Assembly (NCBI GenBank): GCA_036571765.1
Contig: BROE01000009.1
Location: 9,364,773-9,428,772 of the forward strand
Reading direction: 5' to 3'
Source of the DNA: Plecoglossus altivelis
Lineage: Eukaryota > Chordata > Actinopteri > Osmeriformes > Plecoglossidae
DNA: 64,000 nt
Shown piece after piece: positions 34,900 through 49,622 of this stretch (positions are counted from its first letter, which is position 1; the number at the start of each line of letters is the position of its first letter). The position numbers and the translations under genes were made by a program. Below the pieces are notes generated by a model. That model was not told where the DNA came from, did no database searches, and was given only the letters and a program-made list of their open reading frames with translations.

Positions 34900-37816
34900 A
34901 GGTGAGACAGCCCATTAGCTCGCCTGTCTCATTAAAGTGCAAAAGGCTGGAGAGGAGAGCAAGAGACGAGGAGAAACATGAAGAGCTAATCTTTCATCTG
35001 AATCTCTGTCTCACACACACCACGCACGCACACGCGCACGCGCACACACACACACCTCCTGCAGCTTATGGCTTGTGAGGGTTGGGCTTCCTGAGTAACT
35101 CAACATCTGCTTAGAGTCTCCAAACTGAAGTTCCTATAGCCACACGTCCCCGACGAGGACAGGAAGTACTGTGTCCCTCTGAGGATCTGTGTCCCTGTCC
35201 AACCACACACACACACAAGCCTCATTAGGTACGTGCATACACACACTACCTGTGTAGCAATCTGGGGAAAGCATCGTGGAGAGCTACAATGACATGCAAG
35301 GAGCAGTAGGACCAAGTAAACTAAGCAGATTAGACAGAGACAAGGGGAGGGAGAGAGAGAAAGGAAAGGGAGAGAGAGAGAGAGGAGGGGAGGGAGAGAG
35401 AGAGGAGGGGAGGGAAAGAGAGGGAGGAGGGAGAGATAAGAGGGAGATAGTAAAAAAGGGACAGAGTAGATAGAGGAGATAGAAGGTGAGTGAGGTAAGA
35501 GAAACAATGTTAGAGCAAGAGAATGAATAGGAAAGAGAAGAGAAAGGAGCATTCAAAGAGTTGGCCCGTGGGAACAGGAGATTGAGTGAGCATTCTGAAC
35601 CAGCAAAGAACACACACACACACGCATGCATGCATGCACAGCACTTCTTGACGCACTTCTGCATCAAACCATTTACTTATTGATGCATCTGTTTAAAAAT
35701 GCTGTCGGAGGGAGAGCTCTCCATCATCTCTGAGCATCAGAGAACAAGACTACGTGGGGGTCTCCTTTACCTCTTCTCTCTCTCCCTCTCCTTTTCTCTC
35801 TCTCTCCCTCCCTCTCCCCTCTTTCTCTCTCTCTCCCCCCTTTCTCTTCCCCTCTCCCCCCTTTCTCTCCCCCCCCTTCTCTCTCTCTCTCTCTCTCTCA
35901 GGCCCAAGTGAGTAGCAGGGTGGAGGAGAGGAGGTGTGAACACTGACAGCATACCATGCTTTGATCCCCCCTACCCACCCACTCTCTATCCTGCTGGGCG
36001 TGTGTGTGTGTGTGTGTGTGTGGAGGGGGACTCTCTGGCCTTGGACAGCTTTGAAAGGAAATGGTGTGTGTGAGACCATGTCCGTGAGAGAGTGTGCATC
36101 CTATGCAACTGAAGTCTGTAGATGACCAGAAAGCAAGCTGTGCTGGGGGGGGGGGCTGTCAGTGAACCACTGACAGCCCATACCAACTGCTTGATCCCCT
36201 ACCCACCCACTCTCATAATATCCGCTGGCGGTGTGTGGGCATCACTGTTGCTGCCTTGCCTTGTTTTGTGTGTGTGTGGAGGGGGACTCTCTGGCCTTGG
36301 ACAGCTTTGAAAGGAAATGGTGTGTGTGAGACCATGTCCGTGAGAGAGTGTGCATCCTATGCAACTGAAGTCTGTAGATGACCAGAAAGCAAGCTGTGCT
36401 GGGGGGGGGGGGGGAAAGTTTTTATATTAAAAATGGCAGAGTGTACATTATGGAAACGTCAGATTCAGGGGAGAAGGGGGAACTCTCTGGAGGAGGAGGG
36501 AGAGGCAAAAGGTTGGCTATTTGAAAGCGAAAAAGGAACAGTGTACACAGACCAGATAGACCAATAAAGATGGAGGTTTTAATGAAGAAAGCAACACAAA
36601 TGAGGAGAAGTAGAGAGAGGAGAGGGGAGTGATAAAAAGAGGAGCCTGAATAATGTGTCGGTGTTGGAGAAGCCTGATGAGGGGAGCGTGATAAGGAACT
36701 GAGCTGGAGGGAGGGGGGAGGGTCAAGGGTCAGGGGTCACCTCCAGTGTGCTAGGGTCAGAGTGATAAAGCCGAGTGTCTATTCTCAGTAATAAGACATC
36801 ATTGCTAATCCAGCCTTTAATTATTCCCTGTCTCTCTCCCAGAATACTGAACAGAAGGATTAAGAAGTGTCTCAGGAGCTATAGAGAAGCACGAACGCAT
36901 ACACAATATCAGAGAACTTCCAAGTTTTCAAGAACTGTCAGACTTTGTGTGTGTGTGTGTGTGTGTGTGGATATACAGCAGCTTCATATACACACACACA
37001 CACACACACACAAGCTGGTATGATACTGGATAATAAGCATATCCATCCATCTATTTAACCATCCATCCATACAACCCGTTCTTCATGCATCAAACAACTT
37101 TTCCTTCCATTACAGATTCCTCACGTCACTTCCTCTCCTGTTCTCCATCTCCCTCCCTCATCTCCCCCTTCTCCTCGTCTCCTTGCCTGACTGGCACCTC
37201 ACCTCCCACCCCAGCACCTGACCTGGAGGGGACGACCAGGGATGAGATGAGAGAGGGGAGGAGAGAGAGGAGGGGATAGAAGGAGGGTTGTCCAGGGATC
37301 AGAGTGAGGGCCAGGAGCCTTCAGCAGGACTGAGTCTGACAGGAGGAGGATGAGCTTCACACTCCATGAGAACAGGAGAGGAGGTGTAAGGGATGAGGAG
37401 GTGGAGGGGATGAGGAGGTGGAGGGGATGAGGAGGTGGAGGGGGCTGAGGGTTTATTGGCCTCATAAATATATGTGGGATCAAGCCTGTGACATGTCCCC
37501 CCCCCCATGTCCCTTCAGTACTTCCATGAGGGGGCAGCGTCATGATGAGGAACATCGCTAGACTGTTTACTGGCGCTGGTTAATGGCCTGAGTAAGGAGC
37601 GTCGCAGGAGCAGTTAAACCTGACCTGCTGCTCACACACACACACACATCACTGACTTGCTGCTTATACACGCACACACACACACACCGTTATCACTGAC
37701 CTGATGCCTACACACATTTATCACTAACTTTCTGCTTATGCACACACATACACACACTTACCACTGACCTGCTGCTTACACACAAACACACACGTATCAC
37801 TGACTTGCTACTTATA

Positions 37817-37857
<41 letters not shown>

Positions 37858-40800
37858 TTACCACTGACTGGCTGCTCCATGCCGTACCCAGTTATCCCTG
37901 ACCTTCCTCTCCACAGCAGATCCAGCTGTGCCCAGTCACACCTACATCAGCAGCACCCCTCCATACTACTCAGACAGAAGTAGCTTCTCATGCTAACGCT
38001 CTCCAGACAAGAGCATCCTGCCATGCCAACTCTGGATTCATTAAGCAGTTGCTACTGACACAGGACAAAGTAATAAGCAACCATGCCACCTAGACCCGTC
38101 TGGGAGATGGTGCTGAAAATACAAACATGTTTCTCATCTTGGGAGAAATAACCATGTGTGATGACTGTGTAGACCAACAGCAGTGTTCTTGCTGTGTGTG
38201 TACGTGCTTAACTTTTCACTCTAAGAGTACAAGTGCAGGGCTCTCCAATGCTGGCCATGGGTGGGCTGCGTGGGTACGCTTGCACACTCACACCTCTTGA
38301 TCTTCTGGGTGCCTGAGAGGCTGTTTTGTGCAAAGGTTACGCTTCTCAGAGTGGTGGGGGGCAGGGGTGAGGCTGGCAGGGGTGGGGGGGTTGAGGGGGG
38401 GCCCTGGTCTGGGGAATAACAGCTCTCTGGAGGGTTCAACTGAAAAGCTCTTCAACCAGCAGGACCAAGGAGAGGATGTTAGCCCTTGGTCAGACCTCAC
38501 ACACACGCACGCAAGCACGCATGCACACACACACACACACACACACGTAAGCATCCCTACTCTGGCTGGAAAATACCGAGATACAAATAGGCTGAGCCAC
38601 ATGGCCACCGAACCCTTGAGAGGTGGCAGATGGGATAGAGGGCTGCTGGAGGAGAGAGTTCAGGTTAGAGCGTCCAGAACAGATCCAGCCCGGGGGTCAG
38701 AGGTCAACACTCACCTCTCGTCGTCGTGACGCCCAGCAGCTCTGTTTGATCTTCCAGACCACAGCGGCCACCAGCAGCAGAGACAGGAAGCAGCTGAGGA
38801 CAGGCAGGAAGAGGAGAAGCACATGTCAATGTCACGCCGTAGTACGTGTCTGTGAGCTGGCCTATTCTCCCTGATGCAGTTGTGTGTGCGCGCGGATGTG
38901 GTCCCCATAGCAGGTGTGCATGCGAATGTGTCAAAGTGTTTATTAGTCTATTATACGGTAAACTCAGGACAACGTGGCAGCTGAGGCTTTGGTCAACAAC
39001 GCAGTAGCAACTAAAGATACCAAGACTGCAAATAAGCTATTAGATACAAAAAACTAAGATGAGGAGGTAGAAGAGAACGAGGCTGAAGAGAAGAAAGAGG
39101 AGGAGGAAAAGAAGAGAGGGAAGAAGAGGAGGGGGAGTGGGGAGGTAGGAAAAAGGGGAGGAGGTCACGCAGTAGATGTCAGCAGAGTGGAGCTGTCATC
39201 CTCTCTAGTGCTGCAGTATGTTCACATGAGACGTGCTAGATCAGTGTAAACACACAAGTTCTCCATAACTAGGTCCTTCCTGCGGGCTGTCACCAGCCCA
39301 GACTTCAATTAGCAAGGCTGCTAAGATCCCCATCTATCGGCTGCATGGAGCAGCAGGCAGCCTGAACGTTAATGGCTCGTGTCAGGGCCCCTTCCAGATC
39401 TCGCTCCTTCAGCTAGGCGTCCCCAAAGCTGACATGGCTTCTATAAAAGACTTGAGATGCCTCAACTCAGCGGTATGAAAAGCTTCGCCGTTTCCTCTCT
39501 CTGTGTCGACGCTCAGCGCACGCACACACGCACACACGCACACACGCACACACGCACACCTTCAACAGATGGACAGCGGCCTGCACATTCCCACACCTGA
39601 AAACAGAGGAGTGGAGAGGGGAGGAGAAGAGGGAAAACAGCAGAGAGGCTATGAGGAGACGAGGAAAGCAAAGAGAAGATGACAGGACAGAGGAGAGGAG
39701 GAGATGAGGAGGAGAGCATAGAAGGAGCAGAGGGGAGAGGAGAGGTGAGGAATGCTGGAGGAGAAGGGAGAGGAGAGCAGGAGAAGACTTGCGAGGAGGA
39801 CAAAAAAAACAGGGAGTGAGGAGTAGATAAGCAGAGAAGGAGAGGAGAGGGAAGAGGAGCGAGAGGAGGAGGACAGTGATCTATTTTTAATCAGAGGAGT
39901 CTTATCTCCTTCCAACCTGAATACTGCAGAGATATGGAGAGAGAGAGAGAGAGAGAGACAGATAAGGTAACTAGAGAGAGAGGGAGTGAGGAAGAGAGAG
40001 GGATAGAGAGAGAAAGGGAGTGAGAGGGAGTGAATGAGGAAGAGAGAAGGAGAGAGGGATAGAGAGAGAGAGCAGTGAGTAAGAGAGAGAGAGGGAGAGA
40101 GAGAAAGAGGGAGAGACCTGAATACTGCAGGGTCAGAGATATGGTGACAGGGAGGGAGATAGAGAGGGAGCGATGTAAAGACATGCGTTATCCCCAGAGG
40201 AGAGACCCCAAGGGAGACCCATGAGAAGCAGCGTGTGCCACTCAGCAGAGGAGATAGCACTCCAGTCCTCTACACTAAATAGCCTTCTGCCTCACACACA
40301 CTCTGACCCGGGGCCAACAGGAGGGTGGAGGCCTGTTGCGTGAGGGTCTTGATGGGCTGACCTGGCAGCTGATGAATCAGAACACCTCTCTCATTCATGG
40401 CGCCGGTTCTGTTTTTGTTATTTATAATATATACGCCTGCAGTGTGTGTGTTTACGTGTGTGTGAACGCATGCACTTGAGTATGTTAATGCCAGGTGCAT
40501 GTGCACGTTGAGTGTGTGTCTGTGTGTGTACAAGCACATGCGCATGTGTATGAGCGCATGCGTGTGTGTGTGCGCGTGCCTATCTCTGTGGAGCACAGCT
40601 CCCCTGGGGCACCTGGTGCTGGCTAATAGAATAGCAGACAGGAAGAAGCCTGACCAGAGGAGATGGCGCAGCAACACTAACCCACTCTGAATACTGAAGG
40701 GAAGATCACAGGGCTAGAGCAGGGATACCCGCTAGAGATCCCGGTTAAAGATACCAGCTAGAGACAAGCTAGAGATAAGCTTGTGCAGATATAGCAGGTG

Positions 40801-43800
40801 GAGAAACCAGCAACAGATACCCGCTAGAGACACAAGCTAGAGATGAGCTTGTGCAGATATAGCAGGTGGAAAAACCAGCTAGATACCAGTTAAAGACACC
40901 AGCTGGAGATACTAGCTAGAAACACCAGCTAGAGACACCAGCTTGAGATGAGTATGTAAAGAGAGAGCTTGGAGAGATGAGTCTCTCTCTAATGCAGGTT
41001 TGAATGTGTGCGGTCCTGCTGCGATCGCAGCAGCAGCTCACAACATCCCACTACAGAGAGAGGAAGGACTGGCTTCTGCGTGTATTAGAGATGAGAGTGT
41101 GTGTTTGCTGGCTCTGGTGATAAGAGGGGCCACCTTCCTCCATCCCCACAGGAACGTGGGGGAGGGGAGGGGAGGGAGGGGAGGTAGCTTCTCTTCCTCT
41201 TCCCCACAAAGCAGGAAACAGGATGGATGGATCCACTCGGCTACGCTAGCTTCAGGAGGACTTGTTCTCTTTGCTGAATCCCAGGTAGAGCCCACACACC
41301 ACTAGCACTGAGCTGAGGATAACCACCCAGAGAGGAGGGAAGGGAGAGAGGGTGGGGGAAGAAAGAAGGAATAAAAGTGGGGAAGGAGGGAGCAGTTTGT
41401 GTACTTGAAGAATAATTTGTAGGCATGTTGTTTAGCATGATCAGTAGGCATGTTGTTTAGCATGATCAGTAGTCATGTTGTTTAGTATGATCAGTAGTCA
41501 TGTTGTTAAGCATGATCAGTAGTCATGTTGTTAAGCATGATCAGTAGGCATGTTGTTTAGCATGATCAGTAGTCATGTTGTTAAGCATGATCAGTAGTCA
41601 TGTTGTTAAGCATGATCAGTAGGCATGTTGTTAAGCATGATCAGTAGGCATGTTGTTTAGGAGTCTTAGTCTACTAGTTGTGTTGTAGAGATCAGTGTTT
41701 GTGCACCACCAGCGTGGTTGATAGTTTCAATTCAACTTGGATTGTTTGGTCGGCACTTCGGTTCAACATCCATCCCCAAAACATCTGTGTCTGTATCATG
41801 ACTGATACAGCCTTTCCTTTCAACCTGCACTGTGAAAATCCTGCCACAAGCAAAATATTGCATTCAATCATTCGGTTGTTTTAAATGAAACTTCCCTGAC
41901 AGTATAAGCTATTTGCTAACTCTATTTATTGCTAACTTTGCATTGACTTCAAATGATAAGCAGTGGTTAATATAGTACAGCAGATAGTTTAGAAGTTACT
42001 CAGTGTTACACTTTTGACTTCGATACCATGAAAACCCCCCAATCTTAATGGATAATCGGAAAGAACGAAACATCTATAAATATTTGGTTCTTTTCTTTTA
42101 AGATTCTTCCTCTGTATAACAATACTCGTTTCAAGACGTCATTTCTAATTCTATGTTTACTGTATGCACCAACCCACCAGAGAAAGGGCCATGTTTGTGA
42201 AAACTTACTGGAATAATAAACCCGATTCTTTCTTGTGAACATGTTGTCCTTTGAGCTTATGGCTGCAGGCTGGCTAGCTTGTCCCTGGTGTTCCAAAGAA
42301 CTAAAGACACTTATCGCAGTGTACCTCCCCAGCTTGCGTGCTTGTTTCATACATAAGAACTGGCAAAAACACCACCTTCCAGATGAAGTCCTGGGGGCAG
42401 GTAGGAAGCCTGGTGGACGGCAGCGCTTAGCGGAGTGACCGCCGGGGTCCCAGGGAGGCTACAGGGTGCTGAACAGAGACCAGCTTCCTGTGGTGAAGTG
42501 GGAACGGCCACTCGAACCCTAACTGTGCCTCTGCATGATGGAGCTCACACGGTTGGATGGTTCAGATGTTATACAAGCCTGCTAGCTGGGGGGTGGGTGG
42601 GGTGGGGGGCTCACTGTATTCAAACACCTTGTGTTGTGTATGTGTGTGTGTGTGTGTGGGGGGGTGAATGTGTCTTTCACAATCTGTAAGGCAACACACA
42701 GAACATATTTCTTTGGTGCGCTTCATTTCTAGCGTGTGTTTGTGTTCATCTACGAGCCGGGGCTGATCCATGTTTTATGAACCTGTGCGTTTGTTCTTGT
42801 ATGTTTACTTCCCGCGGGGAGGCGGGGGGGGGGGGGGGGTAGATAGTTATATATGGACAGGCTGCTGCTTGGGGGGCTGGGTGGGGTGGGGGGTCACTGT
42901 ATTATAACACCAATAGGTAACGGGTTGTGTTTGTGTATCGTGTGTGTGTGTCTTGTGTGTGGGGGGTAGGTGAGGGGTAGTGAATGTGTCTTTCACAATC
43001 TGTAAGGCAACACACAGAACATATTTCTTTGGTGCGCTTCATTTCTAGCGTGTGTTTGTGTTCATCTACGAGCCGGGGCTGATCCATGTTTTATGAACCT
43101 GTGCGTTTGTTCTTGTATGTTTACTTCCCGCGGGGAGGCGGGGGGGGAGTAGTGAGTGGGATGGTGCTGGGCTGGGGGGGGGTTTGCGTCAAAACTGTAC
43201 ACGATCCACTAACCCAACATGTCTGAAGGAGTCTATGACATCAATAAATCATTCAAGGGAAGAATCTTAGTGCTCATTATACTTATTCAATAAACATCAG
43301 CTTCCTAATTCAGCCACACCAATGTGTGTGTGTGTGTGTGTGTCTTGCATTATCTTTATTACATGGATTCTGAGACAATCAAAGTATTGGCATGGAGAAT
43401 TGCATTCTTTGTGTAGTCAGCAGTCACATTTACCTACACCCACACTCACCCTCTTTCTCTCACACACTTGCATCCAACCAAACCACAGGCCCCTCCACAT
43501 ACCCCTGCCCCCCAACACACAGTCAACCAGTAAGTATGTCCAGGGTGTGTGTGTGTGTCACATTCAGGAACCACATTACTACACTACTGTCCCATTCTCC
43601 TCCACCCACCTCTTAAATCAATATCATATTAGAGTCCCTGCGAGGAGATTGTATCCCCAACCATACATTATAAAAGTCAAACTCGCACAAGCATGCATGT
43701 TAGTTCACATCTCTAAGGTTGTGTGTGTGCGCGCGCACATGCGTGTGCGGAGAGACAGGTAGTGTGGTGTGTGTAAAGATCAATAATGTGGTACAGAGGG

Positions 43801-46800
43801 ATCTCTAGAATGGTGTGTGTGTGTGTGTGTGTGGATAAAGAAGGACTCACCTGAAGAATGTGACGAAGAACTGGACAAGATCCATGAAGTTACTGTGCTG
43901 AGAGAAGGCAATCTGAGGGCAGAGCAGACAGACACACTCAGTACCAGCAGAGACATTCATACCAGTTCACTGATACCAGCTCACTGATACCAGTTCAAAG
44001 ATACCTGGTTAGATATACCAGCTCAGAACCAGGTGAGCTTGTGGACCTGTCAAGTGCAGCAGGTTCACCTGCTCATGGGAGAGACCTGCTCATGGGAAAA
44101 ATCTACTCATTGGAGAGATCTACTCATTGGAGAGACCTGCTCGTGGGAGATTAAGTTAACAACAATCCACAAAAACACAATGACAAATTAATCACAGGGC
44201 CTAAAGTATATCCCTTAAGGACCCAAGGTTCAGACCTCTATAAAACAGGAGGGGGAAAAAAACTCAAAAACAATTATTCATTTCAATATTGCCCTGCTCC
44301 AGATATTAAAACGTCCCAGAGCTGTGACATTCACGAGTGGCTGGAAGTGAGTAGAACTGGGCCAGTGTTTCGAGGCAGCTTCCTCACCTATACATGGGAT
44401 GAGTTTAGCTCAGAGCAGGGCTGGGCAGCACTGCCTAAAACATATGACAGTAGAATTGTAAGCACGGACAGTAACAGTATATCTCATGATATATACCCCC
44501 CCCTCCCCAAAATGGTCTATTCGTTTCAATAGAATGCGAACCGCAGTGCTACAGCTAATCTCCCTGCACTTTGCTGGGTTCTGATGGGGTACGGCAGGTG
44601 TGTCGCATGACTTGAATTTCCAACTTTTCGCAAAAGCTTTCCCACGGAAGAGCTGATCGGTAGTTTCAACAATACGTTCATGAGATCCAAACTTCAATAT
44701 TTGCAGTGAGCTAGCTATAACAAGCTATTACATGGCTGAATACTCCATTCTGTTGGCCCTACAACAAACATTTCACTATTCCAAAACAACCTGGCATCTT
44801 CGCTTGCATGGCTACACTCTTTCCTGCTGCATTTTCGACGTTTCCGTCGAAAGTTGGAAGTTGTGTCATATAAACCTGAGATGGCTTGCCATATTTGAGT
44901 AGATTGTTGGCGTTCAGGTTCCGTAGGGTAATTCTATGCCGTGTCTGGTGTGAATATAGCTGGGACAAATCACGTCTGGAAGGCTCTGCCGCGATTAACA
45001 CAGTACAATAAATCCCTACCGTAGGGTGAATTCACACCGGTATATTAATGATATTTCTATACCGTTTCCACTGTCTACCCCTCACTCAGGAGGTGTGCGG
45101 ATGAAAGCGTCTGCTAATTGAACACATCATAATCTTGTATGACTCTTAACGAGCAGGACGCAACATGAGGACGGGTCATGTGACCCAGGCAGCCATGTTA
45201 GAACCACATCCTTTCATCCTTCCCCAGAAACCTGACTCCTTACTCAGACCTGCTGGTCGCCTGCTGCGACTCCCTTGCCCTGTGCTCTGCCCATCCTTGG
45301 CAGGCTCAACAGCGCCTCTGTGTGGTGGAAGACGTGCAATGCGGCTGGCTTTGACAGAATTCCCCTCACACACTCCCCCGTCACTACGATGACACCTCGG
45401 ACCAGAGCTCATCACCATGCCTGCTTATCATTCCCCACAAAGCCAGGATTTGCATACAATTCCACGGGAAGAGAAGACAAAAGCTGGAGAGTTGTGCCTG
45501 ACGCACGTCAGATTAGGTTCTGAATACTTATTGTACGATCAGGAGGATGACTGCTAGGAAACTCTGCTGCATCAGAGCTTGTAAAACCAGTCTGACTTAT
45601 GCAAGCCAACGTTGAATAATACGTGTCCAGAGATCAGGGCAGAATCTCTATAAAATAGCCAAACAGTATTGGTAACATCCCAGAATAACTGGCAAGTATC
45701 TATAACATCCCAGAATAACTGGCAAGTATCTATAACATCCCAGAATAACTACCTAGGATCTAGAACATCCTAGTATATCATCTTTAGCTCAAACTTAAAC
45801 TCGCACACGCACGGCAGGTGACACCACTAAAGACTGGAGTTGCTGGACAAAGTCTTTTCCTGATGGGTGTCATACCTCATGTGACTTACCGTTGCTTTGG
45901 TAGTCATAGCGTTGCTAAGAGCCAAGGTGTGTTCTGATTGGTTGATCTGCAGATAATGAAGGGAACTAAGATGCATTGTGAGAGCTTCTCTTCAGCTGAC
46001 TTGTCAGTGCTCACCTCTGACTCTCTCCCTGGTTTACAATTATCATATCCGTAGAGGTCTGTTTTAAAGCCTTCGCTTTGTAACATGTTTGCTTTGTAAA
46101 TAGATTTTCCTCTCTTCCTCTCGCCCATTCTTGCTCTTATCCAAGCCATGGAGTCAAGTAGCTGAAATATTTGGTTATTATGAATACACTCTTCAGTTTA
46201 CCCCTCTTCATTTCAACCGTAGGGGCATAGATTGGTTGCTTGGCCAGTATTAGACTCTCTAAATACAAACCTACTCCTGTTGGAACTAGACATCAGGCCC
46301 AGGCATGAGACTCTTCTAAACACTAAAGGGGCTACAGACAAGCCGCTAAGCACTGTCGTGCAAAAGGGTGTATGTGTATGGGTGTATGTGAAAAATAGGC
46401 TCACAACAAAGATGGAAAACGGAAAGGATGGCCAAACCACAAGTTCTTGCAAGCCTTCTTCCCTCCCTCTCATCCCCCTTCCCCTTCCCTCTCATTCTCC
46501 TTCCTCTTTTCCTTCTCTCTCATCCCCTTTCCTCTTCCCTTCCCTCTCTTTCCCTTCTCTCTCACCCCCTTCCCCTCTCCCTTCCCTCTCATTCTCCTTC
46601 CTCTTCCCTTCCCTCTCATCCTCCTTCCTGACTCCCTTCACTCTCCTTGTCCTTCCCCTCTCATCCTCCTTCCTCTCTCCCTTCCCTCTCATCGTACTAC
46701 CTCCCCCTCCTCCCTCCTGTGTTACATTCCTGCACACTAAACTTTTCAGAAGCAGCCGCTGCTGTTTCTGCCTCCTGACTCCTCCCACATCCTCACAGCT

Positions 46801-48478
46801 GTTTCAACACAAGCAGGGTGGTGGAGTTCTGCTTAGCCCAGCTGCCCCAACACCTCCACCCCCAAGACATCTTCAAACACTTCTAGAACACTCCCACAAA
46901 ACCAGCCGCACCTCCTCACAACATTGCCACAACAACTTTCTCACTCCCCAACACCCCCACACCTCCACTACAGAGCCTCTTCCTACACATCTCTCCAGGA
47001 TCTGGCCAGTACACATACCTACAGGATCAACATAAAACACACTAAATGATGGGTGATAACGATGTTATTGGTGAAATATCGCGGATATATTGGCGGGATA
47101 TGCATTTCACCCATCCTTAGTCTCTGCCTAACAAATAATAAGTGAAAATGAAAATGTCCACACCAGGTCACTGAACTGGCTCTGTTCTGCTCTGATTGGT
47201 CTGGTGCTCCTGACAGCGTGGAAAATCACATGACCCTTCATGAGTCTTGGGACCCAACTCTTAACACAACCTGACTGGAATTCATGTTTGAATTCCCATT
47301 CCTAGCGCACAAGGTAGGCATTCAGAATGAGCATATACTCATAGCCTGCAGCAGAAGTACACATGCATCCCAGAGGCCCCAGGACTCCACACATCATGTC
47401 TGGACTTCTGACCACATGCAGAAGAAAAACAGGACTAAAACCAATTTGAAGAGCTGCTACTCATTAGAAAGCCCTTTATAGAGCTGCTCTGTAGAGGTAC
47501 TGAGGACAGAGCTGCTCTATAAAGGTACTGAAGACAGAGCAGCTCTGTAGAGGTACAGAGGACAGAGCTGCTCTATAGAGGTACTGAAGACAGAGCTGCT
47601 CTATAGAGGTACTGAAGACAGAGCAGCTCTATGGAGGTACTGAAGACAGAGCTGCTCTATAGAGGTGCTGAGGACAGAGCAGCTCTTTAGAGGTACTGAG
47701 GACAGAGCAGCTCTGTAGAGGTCCTGAGGACAGCCTCTGGTGCTGGGTCTGTAGCCAGCACCATGTGTTTCAACTTAACATTCCACTTTGCCCCGGTTCG
47801 TCAGGTCCCGTTTATGAAGCAATCTCAACCATGCTGCCCTAGCCAGCCTCATCCACGCAACCACAACAACACCAGCTCTACACACACTGCACAAGACACT
47901 AGCTCTGAGGAGATCTCACTCTAGCACACACACTGACAAACGAAGGACATACATCCAAGTGTGGAAGCCCCCCTCCTCTCCAGCCAAGACGGAGTGGAGG
48001 GGGTGAAACAAAGATGAAGAGAACGCTCCAACGCAGGAGTCGGAGCAGAGCCAGGTTAGCCCTGGGGAGGAGGAGAGGAGAGAAGGAGCAGCATAGTGGC
48101 CTCCGTGCAGCGGAGGGAGGACAGGAGCTACTAACCGGGTCACCAGGTGCACTCTAGCCTCCAGTGGCTGGCCACGAGGCCGGGGAGGCCGGGGGCTCTG
48201 CTCTGCTGTGGAGATGCTATGGGGCTCTTCTCCTGGCTGCAGCTAGTGCTGAGCTGAGCTCAAGGCACGGAGGAGGGAGGGAGGGAGGAGACTTCAGGGG
48301 GTGAGGGAAGGAGAGAGAGGGGGGAGGAGTTTTGAGGAGGGGAGACATGGTGGGAGAGAGGCCGAGAGGGAGTGAGAGAGAGGAAGAGAGAGAGAGGAGA
48401 AGGGAGACCTAATGTTTTCCAGAAGTGAACATACACACACACACACACTCTGGCTGACTGGAGCAAGAAGTGCACTGA

Positions 48479-48530
<52 letters not shown>

Positions 48531-49590
48531 CCTGAAGGACGTCACCAGTATGCACTATATACCCACATCTCAAATATGCGGCCCACATCCGCCCTAAACC
48601 CTGTCCTAAAACAACACCACTACATCAGTCAAGCAGGGCTCAGGATGACTCCAGGCGGAATGTCCTAGACGTCAATTCTGCAGTTATGTTATGGTATAGG
48701 ATGTTATTGTTTATAGTTCAGTGGTGTTATGGTATAGTATTGTAGGTGGTTTAATATTGTCCAACAAAAACTATTTCCCTAAGTTTGATAGAAGAGGGAA
48801 CCTGAAAAGTGCATTAACATGAATCAAATGATGGCAATACCAATGCAAATGGTAGTTATTCGAATATGGGTTTGATGAAAAATGAATGCAATCAATAACA
48901 AGGGAAACGTTCAAAATGAAGATGAACTTACATAGTCTACCTTCATTATTGTAAACCAGAGAGAAAGCAGGCAGTGAGGAGGAAGGACACATCTCAGAGC
49001 TAAGAAGGCCTCAGGAGAACCAGGCTTCACAATTCCCTTCACACCCAAGAACAACCAATCACACCACATCTTGACCCGAACTTATCAACATAATATATGA
49101 CCAGCAATGCTACAGTAAGTTACGCAATGAGGTGCGACAGTCATCAAGCAACTCCAGATTGTAGCATGTGAGTGACACCCTGCCATACATATGTTATAGT
49201 TACTGTAGGGATGTTAAGGTATAGTATGTTATACTATATAGTCATGTCTGATGTGGGTGTATGTATGGTTTGAGAGTGAGTGTGTGTAGTTTGGGAGTGT
49301 GTTTGTGGTTTAGAAGTATGTGTGGTTTGGGAGTGTGTGTGTGCGCTTTAGGAGTGTGTTTGTGTGTGTGTGCGCTTTAGGAGTGTGTTTGTGTGTGCGT
49401 GTGTGTGCTCTTTAGGAGTGTATGTGTGTGTGCGCACTTTAGGATTGTGTTTGTGTGTGTGTGCTTTAGGAGTGTGTTTGTGTGTGTGTGTACGTGCTTT
49501 AGGAGTGTGTTTGTGTGTGTGTGTGTGGGTGCGCTTTAGGAGTGTGTTTGTGTGTGTGTGCGCTTTAGGAGTGTGTTTGTGCACGCTTTA

Positions 49591-49622
<32 letters not shown>

